From contig MHFY01000138.1 of NCBI GenBank assembly GCA_001805375.1, positions 1 to 8,009 on the forward strand: a stretch of DNA of 8,009 nt, given 5' to 3'. The DNA is from Omnitrophica WOR_2 bacterium GWA2_47_8. Lineage in GTDB: Bacteria; Omnitrophota; Gorgyraeia; Zapsychrales; GWA2-47-8. The position numbers and the translations under genes are program-made. The notes below the pieces were generated by a model. The model made no database searches and was not told where the DNA came from. It was given only the letters and a program-made list of their open reading frames with translations. Below, in pieces: positions 7,201 through 8,009 of the stretch. Within the stretch, counting starts at the first letter, position 1; every line of letters starts with the position of its first letter.

Positions 7201-8009
7201 CAGATCCGTCGCATCAACAGCAATTTTTAAACTGTGTGAATGGATGTAGTATTTTTTCCAACTGTACATTTAATCTTAATCTTGCCATTCCCAGCTGTGA
7301 AAGTTGTAAAAATTTACCGCAGCAAAATGGAGCGGGTGTTCCATATAATTTGGAACCGTTTTATGATGGCATAGCGAAATGGCCCACAGATTCCAATGAT
7401 ATGCTTAGTTTTTATAACTGTTTAACCGGGTCTTGCAACGCAGCGACCTGCGGGAGCCTGCCGACTGTTAGTGCCGGAGGAGATTCTTATAATATCCCGG
7501 CTTTTAATGATCCAACGGTCGCGCCTAATCCTGCTATCCGGGCAGGGTATGACAACTGTTATTCATGTGAAGGAAATATAGGCGGGCTCTGCGGCCCTGG
7601 AGCTCCGTATGTGGATTTACAGTGCAACAACGCCTTTATAACCAAGAGTGACGTTGAGGCTTCGGTCTGCTTTTACGCCGGAAGCTGTTGTGATCCATGG
7701 CAGGGGCCAAGTGGGCCGGGCGACACCAGGCATTATGATTGGGCGGAGGTGGGAAATAATTATTATGACGCGGTCAAAGCCGCGGAAACGATCGCCGGCG
7801 GTTCGTCCTGTCAGCGTGTACCGACATTAAGTCCTTATTTAATCGGCATTCAGCAGAGTTTGCAGGAAGCGCAGAATCAGGAAATTAAGTTCAAGAAACG
7901 TTTAGAGGTCCTCGACGGGATAACAGGGGATCCGGAAGGCGGGATCGTCCAGGAGGAGAAGGAATTCTCTAATACCTTAAAGGAGTCTGTCACGAATCAG
8001 AACAGTGAT
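4230..8009 (+). CDS. Giant cysteine-rich protein with a TadG/pilin-like N-terminus, 3' partial
   Basis: A frame of 1260 codons with no stop, still open at the window end. The start is TTG 4230 behind AGGAG. Residues 1-20 are basic (RLNK, RRSVRSDR), then G21|Q22VGIILIL and a hydrophobic helix to about residue 44. This is pilin/TadG-like, but Ile replaces the usual Glu at +5. Residues 93-145 are a second very hydrophobic block, long enough for two membrane helices and including seven Ile in a row (101-107). A helical stretch (146-260) leads to a first cysteine-rich region (264-349) with three CC pairs (HPCC, NPCC, PECC). The middle is rich in Pro, Gly, Asn, Tyr and Trp. Residues 800-1194 hold three FxNC motifs and two copies of an eight-cysteine module. 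From about 1201 the sequence is charged and helix-like, possibly coiled coil. There are about 51 cysteines in all, implying an oxidising location outside the cytoplasm. No von Willebrand A metal site is apparent. Function unknown; a tip or anchoring component is an inference from its neighbours. Confidence 0.8.
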   Translation, partial: MLVRLNKFFNIFRRSVRSDRGQVGIILILIAAIGLILYAAILNLSKDAGIKTLVTISANVTATQLGSLMASYGESLFQTSLGGRRRVCGFTGLFAAIIVVIIIIIIIVISIITVGLGAIVAGGIGTGGFVMLGLALALAVGGAVLQATSVNPGMTKMWNKMMSAALTPEDQFVERGISAGLQSSVTDNAKIPDLYDLDMDTVFGITSQGRYRDQVSRYAYHYTQRLKRAQLPDFAAVQRFKDGLQRFVWVEGNLDWGLYDAIDCRIDALHPCCQYDPQNPVQGQVPAVCNPCCLPEYYPSDQPIPPNENDRIRPECCDNGKYPGGLHQNDDLPPECGRSGPPGNPGLYCRDNSTVTSYGEVLNPYGPSNPYIYEPFYDNLRNSVLKRSFREKIGRDDMHRMYRKSATTPNGAAQSAEPVPPTIATAFYPAYRIEDTTGFHTVTAPTEYTTGVYESLHKFVDWEIDLAAAEASIPSFSNNLGCHWTTITHPDCLTFDNAKLSPKNQRLGALPWPALRSGRLFVDGSNNPPTAPPLRPDKIGSIANLATPNDQCPWGYPAAFPGPGLYKKGTDRFCSVAQGTPRPGDYPFFINEGGVFNLQNSTGWPYYSQCPKHGNIPFGCTDGGVPADCTCDEANSGGNRADKKLWADDSLDEITYGMTDFILFANDIVSRETEDLISTIDTWYPEAAKWIEKAGDPMNYPQDGDLWIWYSELKNWQAAINSWVDGNYAVSDWHDAWCSPNMVAPNGVPTPYYNPAEFQDTQGGQSKVTLDEVVACLQWNVEDPQDGWTGPPVNGNVAKFQNCFTNCSPAACADMPRSLVPNFNPSFTGASPDLAVLQACSNLTPSNTDGCIAAHSGGGGPCTGPVFTNPIYGIPAWNAPNTASINSVRACASCAGQPGTCGPGGVINCQSATVERSFIEAAKCFYGGYGSCCSWGSGITGYSNFPAGKFYDWKLGNTFYNSVMNALGTCPWMSVAGNSFSNALAAAYPIADPSHQQQFLNCVNGCSIFSNCTFNLNLAIPSCESCKNLPQQNGAGVPYNLEPFYDGIAKWPTDSNDMLSFYNCLTGSCNAATCGSLPTVSAGGDSYNIPAFNDPTVAPNPAIRAGYDNCYSCEGNIGGLCGPGAPYVDLQCNNAFITKSDVEASVCFYAGSCCDPWQGPSGPGDTRHYDWAEVGNNYYDAVKAAETIAGGSSCQRVPTLSPYLIGIQQSLQEAQNQEIKFKKRLEVLDGITGDPEGGIVQEEKEFSNTLKESVTNQNSD
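4530..4550 (+). repeat. ATC/ATT trinucleotide run coding seven isoleucines
   Basis: Three ATC codons followed by four ATT codons encode residues 101-107 of the giant protein, in the middle of a membrane helix. The run is a possible slippage site, but changes by whole units would keep the frame. Confidence 0.8.
6627..7451 (+). repeat. Three copies of an FxNC-Cys-Cys motif in the giant protein
   Basis: The pattern F-x-N-C-x(3-4)-C-x(4-5)-C occurs at 6627-6665 (FQNCFTNCSPAAC), 7224-7265 (FLNCVNGCSIFSNC) and 7410-7451 (FYNCLTGSCNAATC). The first and third are the most alike, sharing a Thr in the first loop, an Ala in the second and a Pro soon after. They lie before the two larger eight-cysteine modules and are probably part of the same repeated architecture, with uneven spacing. 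Confidence 0.6.
6849..7139 (+). repeat. Eight-cysteine module, copy A (coding repeat)
   Basis: Residues 874-970 of the giant protein. In order: IPAWN, then CASC, CGPGG, NC, EAAKCFY, SCC, FYDW, FYNSV and GTC. The eight cysteines and the landmarks CGPG, CFY, CC and YDW recur in the same order in copy B at 7494-7811. The DNA copies have diverged, so this is an old duplication and not a recent DNA repeat. Confidence 0.75.
7494..7811 (+). repeat. Eight-cysteine module, copy B (coding repeat)
   Basis: Residues 1089-1194 of the giant protein. In order: IPAFN, CYSC, CGPGAP, QC, EASVCFY, SCC, HYDW, YYDAV and SSC. It matches copy A landmark for landmark, with small length differences between the CC pair and YDW. 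The charged helical tail starts soon after it, so copy B seems to close the cysteine-rich region within the visible part. Confidence 0.75.

Noticed and set aside
4490..7830. Several short + strand frames (for example at 4490, 5005, 5875, 6403 and 7648) and minus-strand frames within the giant gene
   Set aside because: They lie in other frames of one continuous 1260-codon reading frame with repeated cysteine modules; their translations show no domains and no ribosome sites.
4230..8009. TadG with a von Willebrand A domain
   Set aside because: The N-terminus is TadG-like, but I find no DxSxS metal-binding motif or the usual vWA order of strands; the bulk is cysteine-rich repeat sequence.

Overview
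The window reads as one co-oriented (+ strand) locus of secreted or surface proteins with type IV pilin-like N-termini. It most resembles the arrays of small class III signal-peptide pilin-like proteins I associate with Candidatus Omnitrophota, based on the GQxTLEYVIL start and the later KRGIQGR...ADDIGDQ core. This assignment comes from recalled family resemblance, not a search. No rRNA, tRNA, CRISPR array, transposase or restriction/defence gene is visible. The minus strand carries no convincing gene.

Layout. 2-373 is the 3' part of a first small pilin-like gene, cut by the window edge. 438-752 is a second, with a perfect Shine-Dalgarno sequence. 753-1023 is non-coding and holds three successive hairpins, then a 70-bp block with only 5 G/C bases that probably contains a promoter. 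From 1024 three more small pilin-like genes (1024-1425, 1415-1801, 1805-2125) run nose-to-tail into a 535-aa pilin-like protein with 12 cysteines (2139-3746). A 110-bp gap holds an inverted repeat built of degenerate 7-bp units (3769-3835). Then come a 117-aa TadE-like protein (3857-4210) and a very long reading frame that begins at TTG 4230 and is still open at the window end (at least 1260 codons). That last gene fills about 47% of the window.

All eight proteins share a basic N-terminal leader, Ala or Gly at the predicted cleavage site, an invariant Gln at mature position 1 and a following hydrophobic helix. Seven have the pilin Glu, at position 5 in six and shifted to 6 in one. The giant last protein has none. 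They therefore look like substrates of one prepilin-peptidase/type IV filament pathway: small filament subunits first, then larger cysteine-rich minor or tip components. The assembly ATPase, platform protein and prepilin peptidase are not in the window. The giant protein's C-terminal third carries a duplicated eight-cysteine module, the most unusual single element here.
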